A DNA stretch of 64,000 bases from Campylobacter gracilis (GTDB lineage Bacteria; Campylobacterota; Campylobacteria; Campylobacterales; Campylobacteraceae), in contig NZ_JAHAFS010000007.1 of the NCBI RefSeq assembly GCF_018374135.1, forward strand, positions 1 to 64,000, given 5' to 3'. Below, in pieces: positions 1 through 8,426 of the stretch. The notes beneath the pieces are model-generated. The model was not told where the DNA came from. It searched no databases and was given only the letters and a program-made list of their open reading frames with translations. Each line of letters starts with the position of its first letter. Position 1 is the stretch's first letter. The translations under genes were made by a program, and so were the position numbers.

Positions 1-700
1 AAAAGGCATAACCGATGTAAAGATTTTGACCGAGTAACTCGTCTGAAACCTCCGTAAACTTAGCAAACTGCTCTTTTTCTTGGACAAAGGACTTGACCAC
101 ACGAACGCCACGCAAATTTTCCTTGGCAATGGCATTGATGCGTTCAAGAAGGGTTTGAAACTTGGCAAAACGAGGCCCCATCATACCCATCATGACAGCA
201 GTCAAACCAAAAATCAAGACTACCATGAGAACAATCACCCACCACAGAGAAGGTAAAGTTTGAACAGCCAGAATAAACGAACCGATGAACAAGAGGGGGA
301 GTCTGAAAAGAATTTGGAAGGTCATCATGACGACGTTCTGAATCTGGTTGATATCATTTGTCATTCGAACAACTAGATTTCCCGCATTAAATTGTTCAAT
401 ATTGGCATAAGAAAAGGTTTGGATTTTACGGAAGGCATCCTCCCGAAGGTCAGATGAAACTCCTTGGGCAATATAGGCTGCAAGGATAACATTAAGACCA
501 CCAGCAACTAGACCGACCAAGGCCACACCAATTAACCAAGCCCCTATACTATAAATGGCTTCATATTTCCCAGCAAGGAGGGCGTCTAACACTTTCTGCA
601 GGTAACGCGGTTGCAAAAGTGAACTAGCAACCATCAAGCCTGTCATCAGAAGCGAAGCCAAGGCCTGCCACTTGTAGGTTTTTATTTTCTGAATTAGCAT
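1..700 (-). CDS. ABC exporter, N-terminal membrane domain, Streptococcus-like (partial)
   Basis: An open frame runs without a stop from an ATG at 700 to the window edge, giving 233 codons of the N-terminal part of a half-size ABC exporter. It starts MLIQKIKTYKWQALASLLMT and shows the type-1 exporter pattern: a short cytoplasmic lead, hydrophobic helices, and a coupling-helix region with RMTNDINQIQN followed by ENLRGVRVVKSF. The ATPase domain would lie beyond the left edge. A good ribosome site (AGGAG, 704-708) precedes the ATG. Base use (about 43% GC, no AAATTTT words) differs from all neighbours, and I recognise the sequence as close to the multidrug-type exporters of Streptococcus mitis/pneumoniae. 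Family call is strong; origin is inference. Confidence 0.88.
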   Translation of the reverse strand, partial: MLIQKIKTYKWQALASLLMTGLMVASSLLQPRYLQKVLDALLAGKYEAIYSIGAWLIGVALVGLVAGGLNVILAAYIAQGVSSDLREDAFRKIQTFSYANIEQFNAGNLVVRMTNDINQIQNVVMMTFQILFRLPLLFIGSFILAVQTLPSLWWVIVLMVVLIFGLTAVMMGMMGPRFAKFQTLLERINAIAKENLRGVRVVKSFVQEKEQFAKFTEVSDELLGQNLYIGYAF

Positions 701-831
701 ACTTTCTCCTTAAAAAAGTCGGGAATTATATATTACTTTCATAAATAGATAGAATTCTGCGAATTTTTAATTATATATTTACCAAATTTTCGCTAAACTC
801 CCCGCTCATAAATCAAAAGAAGGAGAAAAAT

Positions 832-1527
832 ATGAGTCTATATGACAGACGAAATTACGCGGATGGCTACGAGCTATCGGACGCATCATTGGAACAAGGA
901 CGAATCTCTCAGACCATTAAACAAACCTACGCGCTTTTAACCGCTTCGATGATAGCTGCGGCGGCAGGGGCTTTTGTGGCGATGAGTTTCGGCGTGAGCT
1001 TGGCTATTCATCCATTTTTATATCTAGTGCTTTTAATGGGGCTAATTTTTGGTATGCAAGCAGCCGTAAATCGCGGCGCCAACACGATCGCGCTGGTTTT
1101 GCTTTTTGCATTTACCTTTATTACCGGTCTTACTTTAGGTAAATTGATCGCTATTTATATCGCAGCGGGTGCCGGAGACGTAGTAACGCATGCGTTTGTG
1201 GCTACGGCGATTACTTTCGGTGCTCTTACCGTTTATGCGATGAATACAAAGACAAATTTCGATTCTTGGGGCAAGCCGCTATTGGTATCGCTTGTGGCTA
1301 TTATCGTGCTAAGCCTTTTGAACTACTTCTTTTTCAAAAGCACCGTGCTTGATATAGCGATTTCAGCTTTTTCAGCTTTAATCTTTTCGATGTATATTAT
1401 CTATGATACTAAAAACATCATAAACGGCACCTACACTTCACCTATAATGGCTGCCGTAGATATGTATCTAAACATCTACAACCTCTTCCTTTCGTTGCTA
1501 AGAATTTTCGGCGCAAGCAGAGACTAA
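832..1527 (+). CDS. Bax inhibitor-1/YccA family membrane protein
   Basis: The 231-aa protein has about seven membrane helices after a roughly 30-residue polar N-terminus that contains RISQTIKQTYALLT, a typical entry to the first helix of bacterial BI-1 proteins. The C-terminal part has the family's IIYDTKNI segment, whose acidic residues lie in the pH-sensitive proton/calcium leak pore of known members, and ends in the usual NIYNLFLSLLRIFG. Length fits the family (about 230 aa). AAGAAGGAG lies just upstream of the ATG. It is the first gene with this organism's base composition. Physiological role in Campylobacter is unknown. Confidence 0.9.
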   Translation: MSLYDRRNYADGYELSDASLEQGRISQTIKQTYALLTASMIAAAAGAFVAMSFGVSLAIHPFLYLVLLMGLIFGMQAAVNRGANTIALVLLFAFTFITGLTLGKLIAIYIAAGAGDVVTHAFVATAITFGALTVYAMNTKTNFDSWGKPLLVSLVAIIVLSLLNYFFFKSTVLDIAISAFSALIFSMYIIYDTKNIINGTYTSPIMAAVDMYLNIYNLFLSLLRIFGASRD

Positions 1528-1534
1528 ATTTTAC

Positions 1535-1553
1535 GCACCGCTTCGTGCGGTGC
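1535..1553. terminator. hairpin after the BI-1 gene
   Basis: Inverted repeat GCACCGC-TTCGT-GCGGTGC directly after the stop codon, a perfect 7-bp stem with a 5-base loop. The downstream T-tract is weak, so termination is plausible but not certain. Confidence 0.5.
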
Positions 1554-1584
1554 ACTCTTAACTTAAAATTTATAAATCTTTTAT

Positions 1585-1590
1585 TATAAT
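1585..1590 (+). promoter_or_regulatory. -10 box for secG
   Basis: TATAAT in a T-rich context, 31 bases upstream of the GTG start of secG. It fits the extended, T-rich sigma-70 promoters of Campylobacter. Confidence 0.6.
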
Positions 1591-1621
1591 CGCAAATTCA
1601 ATTTTTTCAAAAGGTTTTATA

Positions 1622-2152
1622 GTGACTACGTTATTTTTGGTTTTACAAGTCGTCTTCGCCGTGATAATTACGATCTCCGTTCTACTGCAAAAGAGCTCTT
1701 CTATCGGGCTTGGCGCATATAGCGGAAGCAACGAAAGCTTATTCGGAGCGAAGGGTCCGGCGGGGTTTTTGGCTAAATTTACCGCCGCGATGGGAATTTT
1801 ATTTGTGATAAACACACTTGTGCTTGCGTATTTCTATCAGCAAGATGCTAAATCTTCCGTAGTCGATCGCGTAAAGATTGAAGCGAATGCTACTAAATCC
1901 GTACCAAACGCTGTCCCTGGTGTGCCATCCATACCTGCTTCAGGCGCAAAGCCTAATTTCGCTCCGGCAAGTACCGAGTCAAATTCCATAATTAGCGGCG
2001 AGACCAATGCGACGGATACGAAAGTCGAAGCACCAGCAGCTCCTGCGACCGACACTACCGCAGCTAGCGCGCCTGCTCGGTCGCAAGCATCAAGCGCCGC
2101 AAGCGATACCAATGCTAGCGCTACTTCCGCAGATCAAAACACAACCAAATAA
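1622..2152 (+). CDS. secG: preprotein translocase subunit SecG
   Basis: SecG is the small accessory subunit of the SecYEG protein-export channel. The first ~80 residues show the family layout: helix 1 (TLFLVLQVVFAVIITISVL), the cytoplasmic loop with LLQKSSSIGLGAYSGSNESL and FGAKGPAGFLAKFTA, then helix 2. The remaining ~95 residues are a tail rich in Ala, Thr and Ser with no predicted fold, longer than E. coli SecG but usual in Campylobacter. GTG is the likely start: the frame begins there, the first helix follows at once, and a -10 box lies 31 bases upstream. A strong hairpin follows the gene. Confidence 0.93.
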   Translation: MTTLFLVLQVVFAVIITISVLLQKSSSIGLGAYSGSNESLFGAKGPAGFLAKFTAAMGILFVINTLVLAYFYQQDAKSSVVDRVKIEANATKSVPNAVPGVPSIPASGAKPNFAPASTESNSIISGETNATDTKVEAPAAPATDTTAASAPARSQASSAASDTNASATSADQNTTK

Positions 2153-2167
2153 ACTCTAAATTTTAAA

Positions 2168-2198
2168 ATTTAAAAGCGCAAAATCCGCGCTTTTAAAT
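2168..2198 (+). terminator. rho-independent terminator after secG
   Basis: Perfect 12-bp inverted repeat ATTTAAAAGCGC / GCGCTTTTAAAT with a 7-base loop, beginning 16 bases after the secG stop. The right arm supplies the T-run and a further T-rich stretch follows. Confidence 0.7.
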
Positions 2199-2220
2199 GC
2201 TATTCTTATTTTTTTAACGC

Positions 2221-2226
2221 TATAAT
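2221..2226 (+). promoter_or_regulatory. -10 box for frr
   Basis: TATAAT preceded by a T-rich tract, 28 bases upstream of the frr ATG and just downstream of the secG terminator, so frr-pyrE likely form their own transcript. Confidence 0.6.
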
Positions 2227-2253
2227 TTCGCAAATTTTATTTAAAGGATTTGA

Positions 2254-2811
2254 ATGCTAGAAGCTATCTATAAAGAGCAAAGAGCAAACGGCGATCGAGC
2301 TATCGAGGCTTTGAAAAAGGACTTTACGACGCTACGCACCGGCAAGGTGAGCGTGGCGATCCTAGATCATATTTTCGTGGATTATTACGGCTCGCAGACC
2401 CCGCTAAATCAGGTCGCGACCGTCCTTTCGACCGATGCGGTAACGATTTCGATCACGCCGTGGGAAAAGCCGATGCTAAAGGCGATCGAAAGCGCGATTG
2501 CAGCGGCGAATATCGGCGTCAATCCGACTAACGACGGCGAGAGCGTGAAGCTATTTTTCCCGCCGATGACGATCGAGCAACGCCAAGAAAATGCTAAAAA
2601 GGCCAAAGCGATGGGCGAGAAGGCCAAAATCGGTATTCGCAACGTCCGCAAGGATGCTAACGACGAGATCAAAAAGCTCGAAAAAGACAAAGCGATCTCC
2701 GAAGACGACGCCAAAAAGGGCTATGACGAGGTACAAAAGATCACCGACTCTTACTCCGCCAAGATTGACGACGCAGTTAAGGCTAAAGAAGCCGAGCTTT
2801 TGAAGGTCTGA
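2254..2811 (+). CDS. frr: ribosome recycling factor
   Basis: The 185-aa product matches RRF in length and order. The N-terminal helix (AIEALKKDFTTLRTGKVS) is followed by the small beta domain (ILDHIFVDYYGSQTPLNQVA) and ITPWEK, then the long coiled-coil helices with GIRNVRKDANDEIKKLEKD. With EF-G it splits post-termination ribosomes in the cytoplasm. pyrE starts four bases after its stop, so the two are co-translated. Start is supported by a GGA-type ribosome site upstream. Confidence 0.96.
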   Translation: MLEAIYKEQRANGDRAIEALKKDFTTLRTGKVSVAILDHIFVDYYGSQTPLNQVATVLSTDAVTISITPWEKPMLKAIESAIAAANIGVNPTNDGESVKLFFPPMTIEQRQENAKKAKAMGEKAKIGIRNVRKDANDEIKKLEKDKAISEDDAKKGYDEVQKITDSYSAKIDDAVKAKEAELLKV

Positions 2812-2814
2812 ACT

Positions 2815-3426
2815 GTGAATATAGAAAAAATCTATCGCGACTGCGGCGCATATCTGCGAGGGCATTTTCTGCTTTCAAGCGGCAACCACTCGGAATTCTA
2901 TCTGCAAAGCGCCAAAGTGCTAGAAAATCCGGAGCTCGCGGGACGGCTCGCAGACGAGCTCGCCGCAATAATCGAAAAAGCGGGCGTGGAGTTTGACAGC
3001 GTCTGCTCGCCCGCGCTGGGCGGAATTTTAGCGGGCTACGAGCTAGCTCGCGCGGCGAAAAAGCGCTTCATATTTACCGAGCGCGTAGATCGCGTAATGA
3101 GCCTGCGCCGCGGCTTTGAAGTGCGCAAGGGCGAGAGATTTATCGTCTGCGAAGACATCATCACAACGGGCGGCTCGGCTCTTGAGAGCGCAAGGCTCAT
3201 CGAAAATCTAGACGGCGAGGTCGTGGGCTTTGCCGCGCTTGCCAATCGCGGATTTTGCAAGGTCGCAAATTTAACTGGCAGCGCCGCCAAAGCGGGAGCC
3301 AAGCTGCCCGCGGATAAGCCGTTTTTTGCGCTAGGCAATTTCGAGTTTGAAATTTACGAGCCCGCGACCTGCCCGCTTTGTGCTACCGGAAGCAAGGCGA
3401 TTAAGCCAGGCAGTCGCGGAAACTAG
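2815..3426 (+). CDS. pyrE: orotate phosphoribosyltransferase
   Basis: PyrE transfers phosphoribose from PRPP to orotate in UMP synthesis. The 203-aa protein has the N-terminal GHFLLSSGNHSEFYLQSAK segment typical of the bacterial long form and the PRPP-binding loop VCEDIITTGGSA near residues 117-128. It ends in a C-terminal part with CPLCATGSKAIKPGS, common in epsilonproteobacterial PyrE. GTG is the likely start because it sits 3 bases after the frr stop and gives the usual N-terminus. It is probably cotranscribed with frr. Confidence 0.94.
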   Translation: MNIEKIYRDCGAYLRGHFLLSSGNHSEFYLQSAKVLENPELAGRLADELAAIIEKAGVEFDSVCSPALGGILAGYELARAAKKRFIFTERVDRVMSLRRGFEVRKGERFIVCEDIITTGGSALESARLIENLDGEVVGFAALANRGFCKVANLTGSAAKAGAKLPADKPFFALGNFEFEIYEPATCPLCATGSKAIKPGSRGN

Positions 3427-3526
3427 GCGCCGATTTGCTAACAAACCGCAACGAGATTAAATTTTATCCTCTAGGCTCTAAATTTATCGCGCTGGAATTT
3501 TAAAATTTAATCTAAAACGGATCGAA

Positions 3527-3952
3527 ATGGCAAAACAAAAAGCTAAAATTTCACCGATTTTTCTGCGTGTAAAGGCCTTCATCGTCGATCTTTTCATCAT
3601 CGCGATGCCCCTATTCTACGGCGTTACCTATCTCGTCTTGGGCTCGAAAGAGGCTCTGTGGCGCAACCAAGCTGCGATCGCGCTTATCTGGCTCGCATAC
3701 GGCGCTATTTGCGCAGCATTTTACGCCCGCAGCGCCCAGACGCCCGGCTATAAGCTCGCGGGGCTTTATCTCATCGACGTTCGCAGCGGACGCAAAGTAA
3801 GCTTCTTTAGAGCCTTAGCTCGCTTTGGATGCTTCGTACTTGCGGGCTTTAGCGTCATCGGGCTTTTGATCTGCTTCTTTCGCAAAGATCATCTAAACTT
3901 ACACGACCTGCTAAGCGGAGCCGCGCCCGTCGTGCGAAAGGACGCACAGTGA
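3527..3952 (+). CDS. RDD family membrane protein
   Basis: The 141-aa protein shows the RDD domain signature: RVKAFIVDLFIIAMP with the Arg and Asp of the first helix, a second helix near residues 45-65, TPGYKLAGLYLIDVRSG, and a third helix. RDD proteins are small inner-membrane proteins of mostly unknown function; some act in Na+(K+)/H+ exchange or accessory roles. Its stop overlaps the start of rnhB, so the two form a unit. Confidence 0.85.
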   Translation: MAKQKAKISPIFLRVKAFIVDLFIIAMPLFYGVTYLVLGSKEALWRNQAAIALIWLAYGAICAAFYARSAQTPGYKLAGLYLIDVRSGRKVSFFRALARFGCFVLAGFSVIGLLICFFRKDHLNLHDLLSGAAPVVRKDAQ

Positions 3953-4512
3953 GCGGGCAGATTTGCGGTATCGACGAGGCCGGGCGCGGATGTCTTGCGG
4001 GATCGCTTTGCGTCGCTGGCTGCGTGCTGCAGCGCGAGATCGCAGGGCTTGCCGATAGCAAAAAGCTAAGCGAGAAGCGGCGCGAGGAGCTCTACGCTCA
4101 GATCATCGAAAATTCGCGCTACAAAATCGTCGAAATTTCAAGCGCGCAGGTCGATGAGGCGGGCTTAAGCTCGTGCCTAAGATCGGCGCTTGAGCAGATT
4201 CTTGCGTATTTTGCGGGTTTTAGCGGACAGATCATTTACGACGGCAACGCAAACTTCGGCGTACGCGGGCTTCAGACGCTCGTAAAGGCCGACGCGCAAA
4301 TCGCCGAAGTAAGCGCCGCAAGTATCCTCGCCAAAGTCACGCGCGACCGCACGATGTATGAGCTCGCGCGGCGCTACCCGCAATACGGCTTCGCGCAAAA
4401 CAAAGGCTACGGCTCGCGCGCTCACATCGCGGCGATCGAGCGGTACGGGCTCACGCCTTTTCACCGCGCAAGCTACAAGATCAAATCGCTGCAACCCTCG
4501 CTGTTTGATTAA
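3949..4512 (+). CDS. rnhB: ribonuclease HII
   Basis: RNase HII cuts RNA in RNA-DNA hybrids and at misincorporated ribonucleotides. The N-terminus has CGIDEAGRGCLAG with the catalytic Asp-Glu pair near residues 8-9, then LADSKKLSEKRR, IIYDGNANFG with the third acidic residue, and AASILAKVTRDR with the fourth. Length (187 aa) is normal. The GTG start overlaps the stop of the RDD gene (GTGA), the usual tight coupling. Confidence 0.95.
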   Translation: MSGQICGIDEAGRGCLAGSLCVAGCVLQREIAGLADSKKLSEKRREELYAQIIENSRYKIVEISSAQVDEAGLSSCLRSALEQILAYFAGFSGQIIYDGNANFGVRGLQTLVKADAQIAEVSAASILAKVTRDRTMYELARRYPQYGFAQNKGYGSRAHIAAIERYGLTPFHRASYKIKSLQPSLFD

Positions 4513-5031
4513 CGCGGCAGCAAGCTTGCTTGATCAGCGAGGAAAAACCGCCGATTTCGGTTGATATTCTGGACGGTACAAAACTAATATCCAAAGACGA
4601 AGTGCGCTGATTTCGACCGATATTCCGTTGGCAAACGGCGCCGAAACTCATATTTGAAGTAAGCTTGTCGATTTCAACTGATACGACAATCGCTAGTTTC
4701 GGCGGGCGGAATCCGCTTTTTGGCTAGCTCGTCAGAATTTTAACCGCACCTCCCCCCGCCCCGCGTGGCTAAAGCCCGCTCTTACACCGCTATTTGAAAT
4801 TTTAACCGCGCTTTCATATCTTGTAAGAGCCCGTACAAGGTCGGATTTTATCTAAAACTGCGAGCTCGGCTCGCTAGCTTATCCGCGTCCGAATAAATTT
4901 TAAAATTCCGCGCAGCGAAAATTCAGCCCCCGCGCCGCAATAAGGCTAAATTTAAATTTGGCCTTGACGACGAGAAGGCATCGCGCTTTAAATTTAAAAC
5001 CGCGCGTAAAATTTTAAATGAGATTTTGATA
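4513..5031. other. non-coding gap with AAATTT words
   Basis: About 520 bases without a believable gene. It contains several AAATTTTAA-like words and loosely repeated phrases (gatttcggttgatatt / gatttcgaccgatatt / gatttcaactgatac, about 4551-4684) that look like degenerate direct repeats. The right end leads into the terminator of the next, minus-strand gene. Confidence 0.6.
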
Positions 5032-5074
5032 TAAAAAAGCGGCTAAATTTTAAAATTTCATCAAATTTAGCCGC
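5031..5074 (-). terminator. rho-independent terminator of the lipoprotein gene
   Basis: On the minus strand a 12-bp stem (GCGGCTAAATTT / AAATTTAGCCGC, 5039-5050 with 5063-5074) is followed by a run of six T. It lies 13 bases after the stop of the 5087-5854 gene. Confidence 0.8.
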
Positions 5075-5086
5075 GAGATGAGGTGC

Positions 5087-5854
5087 TTACTTTCTTTCGT
5101 AGAAAATTACTAAGGCGTCTTCTGCCACCCTTTTACCAGTGAACGAACTTGTTTTAATAATATCATCGGCAACATCTTCGGTTACCATAAATTTATCCGA
5201 CAAACTTATGCTTTTATCGGCATTCACGATAAAATTTAGCTCAATAACAGCTTTTGATGGATACTCTACTTTTTTGCGTCCAAAAACTGCATCATATTGC
5301 TCTACTGTTAGCTGCGAGTAATAGACAGCTCTCTTAAGATATTCTATAATATAATCAACGCTATATTCTTTTTGGAATTCCCCTTTTAATTTATCGTCAC
5401 AATCAACCATCTTGTCTTCATCGTCGAATTCTATTTTGCCTTTAGTTTTAAATGTTTCTTGGAATTTTACCTCATTGAGTTTGCAGTGTTCTTTTGCTAG
5501 CTTAAGCAGGCCTTGCTCATCATAGACCTTACTTTTGTAATAAATCATAGCATTATTTAAAGATGTATCCAATGCTCTTTGTTTATAAGATTTAAGGCTC
5601 TCGGTTTTATCTTGCACTATCTTTACTTTCATGCGCTCCATATCCAAGTCGCAGACCATCTTGACCGTATTTAATCCGCCGTTTCCCTCTTTGCTCCACG
5701 TGATACTTTTGCATTTTTTCGAGCCCTCGATCGCCGTGCCGATACTCATCGACTTGAAATCAGGCAAAGTGTAGTTTTTCACGAGCTCTACTTCGTCATC
5801 GCCGCATCCTGTTAAAATAAACGCCGCCAGCACGACACTTAGCACGTATTTCAT
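5087..5854 (-). CDS. putative lipoprotein of unknown function
   Basis: The 255-aa protein starts with a lipoprotein signal (KYVLSVVLAAFILTGCGDDE; lipobox LTGC, lipidated Cys at residue 17). The remainder is hydrophilic with scattered cysteines (KKCKSITW, VCDLD, HCKLNE, VDCDDK) and a Lys/Asp-rich middle. I do not recognise a family. A ribosome site (AAGGAG) precedes the ATG, and a run of seven C on the plus strand (seven G in the gene's sense) lies about 40 bases upstream. It is a single-gene unit with its own terminator. Confidence 0.8.
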   Translation of the reverse strand: MKYVLSVVLAAFILTGCGDDEVELVKNYTLPDFKSMSIGTAIEGSKKCKSITWSKEGNGGLNTVKMVCDLDMERMKVKIVQDKTESLKSYKQRALDTSLNNAMIYYKSKVYDEQGLLKLAKEHCKLNEVKFQETFKTKGKIEFDDEDKMVDCDDKLKGEFQKEYSVDYIIEYLKRAVYYSQLTVEQYDAVFGRKKVEYPSKAVIELNFIVNADKSISLSDKFMVTEDVADDIIKTSSFTGKRVAEDALVIFYERK

Positions 5855-5894
5855 CTTTAACTCCTTGAGGTGAATTTTCTAGAAAATAATGCTA

Positions 5895-5901
5895 CCCCCC
5901 C
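5895..5901 (-). repeat. poly-G tract (7) upstream of the lipoprotein gene
   Basis: Seven consecutive C on the plus strand, so seven G on the coding strand, 41-47 bases before the ATG at 5854. G-tracts are the common slip-strand phase-variation sites of Campylobacter, but seven is at the short end. Confidence 0.6.
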
Positions 5902-6150
5902 TGCTTAAAAACGGGTAAATTTAGAGCCTAAATTTTAAAATTCCGCCGCAAAAATTTCGCTCTCTCAATACACTAAATTTCGCGCATCGCAATTTTGCCG
6001 TGATAGATTTGCGGCAGAATTCCAAGATAAACCGTCCGCATCGCATCGCCTAAATCCCCGCGCAGTTTCGCGTACGAAGGCGGTAAAATTTAGAAATTTT
6101 AACCAAACTTTCGCTATCATCACGGCTTAAATTTCACCCAAAGGAAACCG

Positions 6151-6870
6151 ATGTTTGAATGGATCGCCTCACCTGAGGCATGGATCAGCCTGGCGACGCT
6201 CACGGGGCTTGAGATCGTGCTTGGCATCGACAATATCATCTTTATCGCGATTTTATGCGGCCGCCTGCCCGAGGCGCAGCGCGGACGCGCCCGTATAATG
6301 GGGCTCGCGCTTGCGATGTTCACGCGCATACTGCTACTTCTTAGCCTAAGCTGGATCATGGGGCTTACTAAGCCGCTATTTAGCGTGCTTGCGCGCGATT
6401 TTAGCGGACGCGACCTCGTACTGATCGGCGGTGGATTGTTTCTGCTCGTCAAATCCACGCTCGAGATCCACTCCAGCGCCACGGGCGAGGCACACGAGCG
6501 CAGCGCTAGCAGCGGCAAGGCAAGCTTCGGCGGCACGCTCGTGCAGATCGCCGTTTTGGACATCATCTTTTCACTCGACAGCGTCATCACTGCCGTGGGC
6601 ATGGCGCAGCACCTGCCCGTGATGATCCTCGCAGTGATCATCGCCGTGGGCGTGATGATGCTCGCTAGCGGCGCGATCGCGCGCTTCGTGGACGCAAACC
6701 CGACGATCAAAATTTTAGCGCTTGCATTTTTGATTTTGGTGGGCGTCTCGCTGATCGCCGATGGACTGGGCTTTCACATACCTAAGGGCTACATCTACTT
6801 CTCGATGGCGTTTTCGCTGCTGGTGGAGCTCATCAATATCCAGATCCGTAAAAAATCCGCCGCGAAATAG
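6151..6870 (+). CDS. TerC family integral membrane protein
   Basis: The 239-aa protein has seven predicted helices and two matching acidic motifs, GLEIVLGIDNIIFIAIL near residues 19-35 and VLDIIFSLDSVITAVGMA near 134-151, the signature of the TerC/YoaE superfamily. The C-terminal half includes FHIPKGYIYFSMAFSLLVE, as in YgdQ/YoaE-type members. Such proteins have been linked to manganese export or metal loading of exported enzymes; the substrate here is unknown. A -10-like TATCAT lies at 6115-6120 and a ribosome site AAAGGAAA precedes the ATG. Confidence 0.9.
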   Translation: MFEWIASPEAWISLATLTGLEIVLGIDNIIFIAILCGRLPEAQRGRARIMGLALAMFTRILLLLSLSWIMGLTKPLFSVLARDFSGRDLVLIGGGLFLLVKSTLEIHSSATGEAHERSASSGKASFGGTLVQIAVLDIIFSLDSVITAVGMAQHLPVMILAVIIAVGVMMLASGAIARFVDANPTIKILALAFLILVGVSLIADGLGFHIPKGYIYFSMAFSLLVELINIQIRKKSAAK

Positions 6871-6905
6871 GAGGAGCGGAATTTTGCGAGATCTGAAAGG
6901 CGCGC

Positions 6906-8426
6906 ATGAGGTTTTCTAAATTTCTTTCACCGCGACGTATCAAGCTTGCTCGCGGCGCGGCCAGGGATTTAAAGCTAGAGCCAGCGGCTGCAGATACGGC
7001 GAAATTCAGCTTTACGCTGGAGGGCTTGCGCTTTGCAGGAATTTTGGACTTAAGGCGCGACGGACTTTATCTGCCGATACGCGAGGGCGACGAGCTGACG
7101 GTGATATATGAGGCTTCGAGTTTAAATTCCGACCACGAAGCTTTGAGAGGCTTAAATTCCCGCCGCAGCGCTTTAAGCGACACCGATTTAAGCGGCGGAA
7201 ATTCCGTGCCGCGCTCTAGCTGCGAAGCTCTAAACAACGGAAATTCCACTGCCGCAAATTTAGACTGCGACGCACATAGCGATACCGCGGCAAGTGCACG
7301 TCAAAATTCTGCGGTATCTGATTTAGTGGGCAAAGATTGCAGTGGTATAAATTCCGTCGCTTTGAGCTTGATCCGCGAAGACTTTAACGAGCAGGCGAAC
7401 GCTAATACGGAACTTTATACTTCGAGTTTGAATTGCAAAGATTTAAGCGGCTCCCTCTCTTTAAATTCTACCCGCGAGAGCCGTGATGGTGCTTCGGTAA
7501 ACTCCGCCGCTTCCGTCCTTCCACTAGATTTCGTTAATCTAAGCCTAGGCGCGCAGCGCTGGAGGGACGCCGGCAGCACGGCGCTCGCCGCGATATTCGC
7601 AGCCTTCGGCGTAGCGCTAGCCGCGATGAGCATCTACTGCATAATCTTTATCTTTGATGCAAGGGCTCCTGCAGGACTGCTAGCCCTACTCATCCTCGCG
7701 CCTTTTGCGTATTGCAGCTTTAAGTTTATGCGAAGAGACTGGCGCGCCGCAAAGTTCGGGCGCATATTCGCAGCGCTTCCGCACTCCAAAGAGCCCAAGC
7801 GAAGCGGCGAAGCGGAGGGGTATGCTAGCGGCGTGCGCGTGCTGCTAAGCGGCGATGTTTATTATTATGGCTTCGCGCTGGACGGGCTATATTTATCGGG
7901 CGACAGCAAGCGGCGTATCGTCTCCGGCGCGCTACGCACAGATCAGAATTTAGCGGAGCTTGCGGACGGCGAAAATTGCATGAAATTTAAGAATTTAGAC
8001 GCAGAAAATTCCGCAAATTCTACGAGCGTTAAGAATTTTGCAAAATCAGCAAATTCCGCAAGCTCTGTAAATTCTACTAACGCAAGAAATTCTATAAATT
8101 TCGCCCGCTCCGCCAAAGCCACGGCACCCGCCAAGGCGAAGGACGCTTCGCAGAGCTTTGAGCTGCAAAACGGCGATATTCTCCGCGCTCGCTACAAAGA
8201 CTACCGCGTAAGCGGGCTTTGGAATCAAAGCCGCGGCATGAAGCTAGGCGATACGCGCAGTGGACTTCGGCGCGTAGCAGATTTTATCGCGAGCGTGGCG
8301 CTACAAATAGGTCTGCGTCTAGGCGGCGCGCTCGTGCTGACGCAGCTCGGCGATCACATCGGCGGCTCCTTCGGCAACGCCCTAAGCTTTATCGGATTTT
8401 TGCTGCTGCTTAGCCTTATGCTTTGA
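6906..8426 (+). CDS. unknown membrane protein with Asn/Ser-rich inserts
   Basis: The 506-aa protein has a conventional N-terminal part (residues 1-73), a low-complexity stretch of about 135 residues dominated by Asn, Ser, Ala and Asp, two helices around residues 220-280, a folded segment (VRVLLSGDVYYYGFALDGLYLSG), a second Asn/Ser/Ala stretch near 360-415, and C-terminal hydrophobic helices. Both inserts are encoded by iterated AAATTC/AATTCC words. The frame is open throughout and the non-repetitive parts look like real protein, so I take it as one gene. No family recognised. It begins 35 bases after the TerC stop and may share its transcript. Confidence 0.7.
   Translation: MRFSKFLSPRRIKLARGAARDLKLEPAAADTAKFSFTLEGLRFAGILDLRRDGLYLPIREGDELTVIYEASSLNSDHEALRGLNSRRSALSDTDLSGGNSVPRSSCEALNNGNSTAANLDCDAHSDTAASARQNSAVSDLVGKDCSGINSVALSLIREDFNEQANANTELYTSSLNCKDLSGSLSLNSTRESRDGASVNSAASVLPLDFVNLSLGAQRWRDAGSTALAAIFAAFGVALAAMSIYCIIFIFDARAPAGLLALLILAPFAYCSFKFMRRDWRAAKFGRIFAALPHSKEPKRSGEAEGYASGVRVLLSGDVYYYGFALDGLYLSGDSKRRIVSGALRTDQNLAELADGENCMKFKNLDAENSANSTSVKNFAKSANSASSVNSTNARNSINFARSAKATAPAKAKDASQSFELQNGDILRARYKDYRVSGLWNQSRGMKLGDTRSGLRRVADFIASVALQIGLRLGGALVLTQLGDHIGGSFGNALSFIGFLLLLSLML

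Noticed and set aside
1570..1815. Minus-strand frame of 81 codons over secG
   Set aside because: Lies opposite the conserved N-terminal part of secG; no signal, no ribosome site, no family resemblance.
6120..6710. Minus-strand frame of 196 codons opposite the TerC gene
   Set aside because: Composition (Ser, Arg, Ala, Pro) is the mirror of a membrane protein, and the plus strand carries clear TerC motifs.
7943..8134. Minus-strand frame coding for repeated Glu-Phe words
   Set aside because: It is the reverse reading of the Asn/Ser-rich insert; periodic composition comes from the AAATTC repeats.
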